A DNA stretch of 64,000 nucleotides, taken from the NCBI RefSeq assembly GCF_030504645.1, contig NZ_JAUKWQ010000003.1, positions 124,001 to 188,000 of the forward strand, given 5' to 3'. Positions 62,710 through 64,000 of this stretch are shown here, piece after piece (position 1 is the first letter of the stretch; the number at the start of each line of letters is the position of its first letter). Below the pieces are notes generated by a model. That model made no database searches. It saw only the letters and a list, made by a program, of their open reading frames with translations, and was not told the origin of the DNA. The translations under genes were made by a program, and so were the position numbers. This stretch comes from Rhizobium oryzicola. Lineage in GTDB: Bacteria > Pseudomonadota > Alphaproteobacteria > Rhizobiales > Rhizobiaceae.

Positions 62710-63513
62710 TCAGGGTTTCGGCAGTGGCTGTTCGACGGCAGAGGCAGAGCCAGCGGCGGGATCCGTGCCGAACCACTTCTTGTGAATGGCTGCCAGAGTA
62801 CCGTCCTTCTTCATGGCCGTGATGGCGTCATTGGCCTTGATCAGCAGCGGATGATCCTTGGTCATCATCAGACCGTACTGTTCTCCGGTCTTGATGCGCA
62901 CCTTAACGGCAAGATCTTTCATCTTGAGGAAGGCATATTCCATGCCGGGAACGTCGCTGACCGCCGCATCGGCACGACCAGAGGACAGATCCATCAGCAT
63001 GTCCTGCTGGGCGTTATAGCTCTTGATGTCGCTAATGCCGTACTTGGCCTTGTTGTCCTTGGCCCATTTGTCGCCCGTCGATCCTGCGAGCACGCCGACG
63101 ACTTTGCCTTTCAAGTCTTCAAGCGTGGCAATCTTGGCTTCCCTACGGGTGGCGACGCCCATGTCGGCGTCATAATAGGCCTGCGTGAAGGACTGGCTGC
63201 CGAGCCGTTCCTTGGTGATGGTGATCGAGGAGATCGCCACGTCGATCCGCTTGGAGGCGGTGGCGGCAAACAGTGCCTGGAAGCCAAGATCGGAAATATC
63301 GACGGTCATACCGAGACGTTTGGCGACTTCGGTTGCGATATCCACCTCGAAGCCCTCAAACGTGCCGCTGGCATTCTTGTATTCAAATGGCGGATTGCTG
63401 GGATAGGAGCCGATCACGAGCGCGGCTGCGGATGCCAGGCCGGTGGAGGCCAAGGACAAAACCAACGTTGCAGTCATGCTCATCAGGGTGCGGCGAAAAA
63501 TCTGTCTGGCCAT
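62710..63513 (-). CDS. ABC importer solute-binding protein (family 3)
   Basis: 267 residues from ATG 63513 with AGAGGGAACAG upstream. Seen: signal peptide MTATLVLSLASTGLASAAAL, then SYPSNPPFEYKNASGTFEGFEVDIATEVAKRLGM, ASKRIDVAISSITITKERL, GVLAGSTGDKWAKDNK and AAIHKKWFGTDP. Amino-acid-type receptor; the ligand may be an aromatic amino acid, given the neighbouring arylpyruvate enzymes. Followed by its permease after 74 bases. Confidence 0.92.
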   Translation of the reverse strand: MARQIFRRTLMSMTATLVLSLASTGLASAAALVIGSYPSNPPFEYKNASGTFEGFEVDIATEVAKRLGMTVDISDLGFQALFAATASKRIDVAISSITITKERLGSQSFTQAYYDADMGVATRREAKIATLEDLKGKVVGVLAGSTGDKWAKDNKAKYGISDIKSYNAQQDMLMDLSSGRADAAVSDVPGMEYAFLKMKDLAVKVRIKTGEQYGLMMTKDHPLLIKANDAITAMKKDGTLAAIHKKWFGTDPAAGSASAVEQPLPKP

Positions 63514-63885
63514 CGTTTCTGTTCCCTCTGTTTTTGTGGTGCGCATAGTGTTTGCGCCCGCTCAATTGTTCGGTCTGGTTGTCATTGAACTGTGTACGGG
63601 GTCGATGCGACGGCTCCTCCCAAAAGCGGTCGCCGTGGTGGATGTATCACCATGAGCGACATGTCAGCATTGACGATGGTGAGGCAAAATCGGCAAGGCT
63701 TCAAGCGAAAAGTTTGAAGCTTAAATGATAGCAGGCACGCGGCCGGTGGTACGAAATAGTTTATGTTTAAACTTGTTTTCCGGGCGGAGCGGACGGATAG
63801 TAGCATCTCATTTGCCGAGCGGATGTGAGCGCTGCCTCGACGGTGCGCTTGCAGGTGTCGGCCATCATAGAAGCTGGGAGCATAC
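63514..63885. promoter_or_regulatory. Divergent control region with an inverted repeat
   Basis: 372 bases without a gene, between the binding-protein gene (-) and the partial gene (+). It holds GCTTCAA-N9-TTGAAGC at 63698-63720 (perfect 7-base arms) and an octamer palindrome GTTTAAAC near 63767. Either could be an operator. Confidence 0.45.
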
Positions 63886-64000
63886 ATGCGTTTCGCCTAT
63901 CTTGCATTCTTCGAAAATCCCGAGGGTGGCCAACTTGCCGTGAGCGCTGCGGACGTCGAGACGGTCTCTGAAATCATCAAGCTGACACCCGGCCTGACCG
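63886..64000 (+). CDS. Start of an uncharacterised gene (cut by window end)
   Basis: 38 codons from ATG 63886, five bases after GGGAG: begins MRFAYLAFFENPEGG and continues VSAADVETVSEIIKLTPGLT. The strand-helix pattern suggests a small dimeric alpha/beta-barrel-like protein, but too little is present to name it. First gene of a transcript leaving the window to the right. Confidence 0.6.
   Translation, partial: MRFAYLAFFENPEGGQLAVSAADVETVSEIIKLTPGLT

Overview
The window looks like an accessory replicon (megaplasmid, linear chromosome or large catabolic island) of an Agrobacterium/Rhizobium-type alphaproteobacterium. This rests on the gamma-resorcylate (gra) cluster, whose decarboxylase and gene order match what I recall of Rhizobium sp. 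MTP-10005, on a decayed tail of a rhizobial-plasmid methylase/helicase gene, on the IS families present, and on the density of ABC importers. No rRNA, tRNA, CRISPR array, replication gene or core housekeeping gene was seen. Almost everything is uptake plus catabolism with dedicated local regulators.

Layout. (1) 1-4219: gra cluster, graR on + and graD-graA-graF-graC on -, degrading 2,6-dihydroxybenzoate through resorcinol and hydroxyquinol to maleylacetate and 3-oxoadipate; graC is cut by the window start. (2) 4309-6720: insertion-sequence debris: half an IS5 transposase joined to a plasmid methylase relic, and an inactivated IS6-family element truncating an NmrA-like gene. (3) 6765-13374: a GntR regulator divergent from a CUT1 sugar importer (ATPase, Tat-type binding protein, two permeases) that ends in a sialidase-fold protein. 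(4) 13375-17060: a second IS graveyard (IS66 pieces, a 1309-bp IS3-family element with intact ends, IS5 and IS3/IS481 relics). (5) 17109-27509: IclR regulator divergent from a deacetylase-like hydrolase, a complete Dpp/Opp-type importer with an SDR gene inside it, and a penicillin-acylase-family Ntn hydrolase. (6) 28108-37652: a probable quinate/shikimate island: polar amino-acid-type ABC importer, two type II dehydroquinases, a shikimate/quinate dehydrogenase, a Gfo/Idh/MocA oxidoreductase, a divergent QsuB-type 3-dehydroshikimate dehydratase, and two tandem GntR paralogues. (7) 37731-43298: an Ssu/Tau/NMT1-type importer with a zinc alcohol dehydrogenase and an uncharacterised protein, under a LysR regulator. 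(8) 43282-56160: a second IclR/Dpp operon carrying two M20 hydrolases, an aminotransferase, an FAD-linked 2-hydroxyacid dehydrogenase and an alpha/beta hydrolase. (9) 56426-64000: indolepyruvate ferredoxin oxidoreductase pair, a MarR regulator, a cyclase-family (kynurenine-formamidase-like) hydrolase, an incomplete amino-acid ABC importer, and the start of another gene.

The common logic is regulator, then importer, then cytoplasmic hydrolase or oxidoreductase, feeding aromatic or amino-acid catabolism. The gra enzymes and the QsuB-type dehydratase both feed ring-cleavage routes (hydroxyquinol and protocatechuate). The two IclR/Dpp operons are parallel solutions to import-then-hydrolyse of amide compounds. 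Several palindromes in divergent or upstream regions are good operator candidates. The most distinctive points are the ABC-based quinate/shikimate island with duplicated AroQ and duplicated GntR, and the two IclR/Dpp operons with unknown amide substrates.
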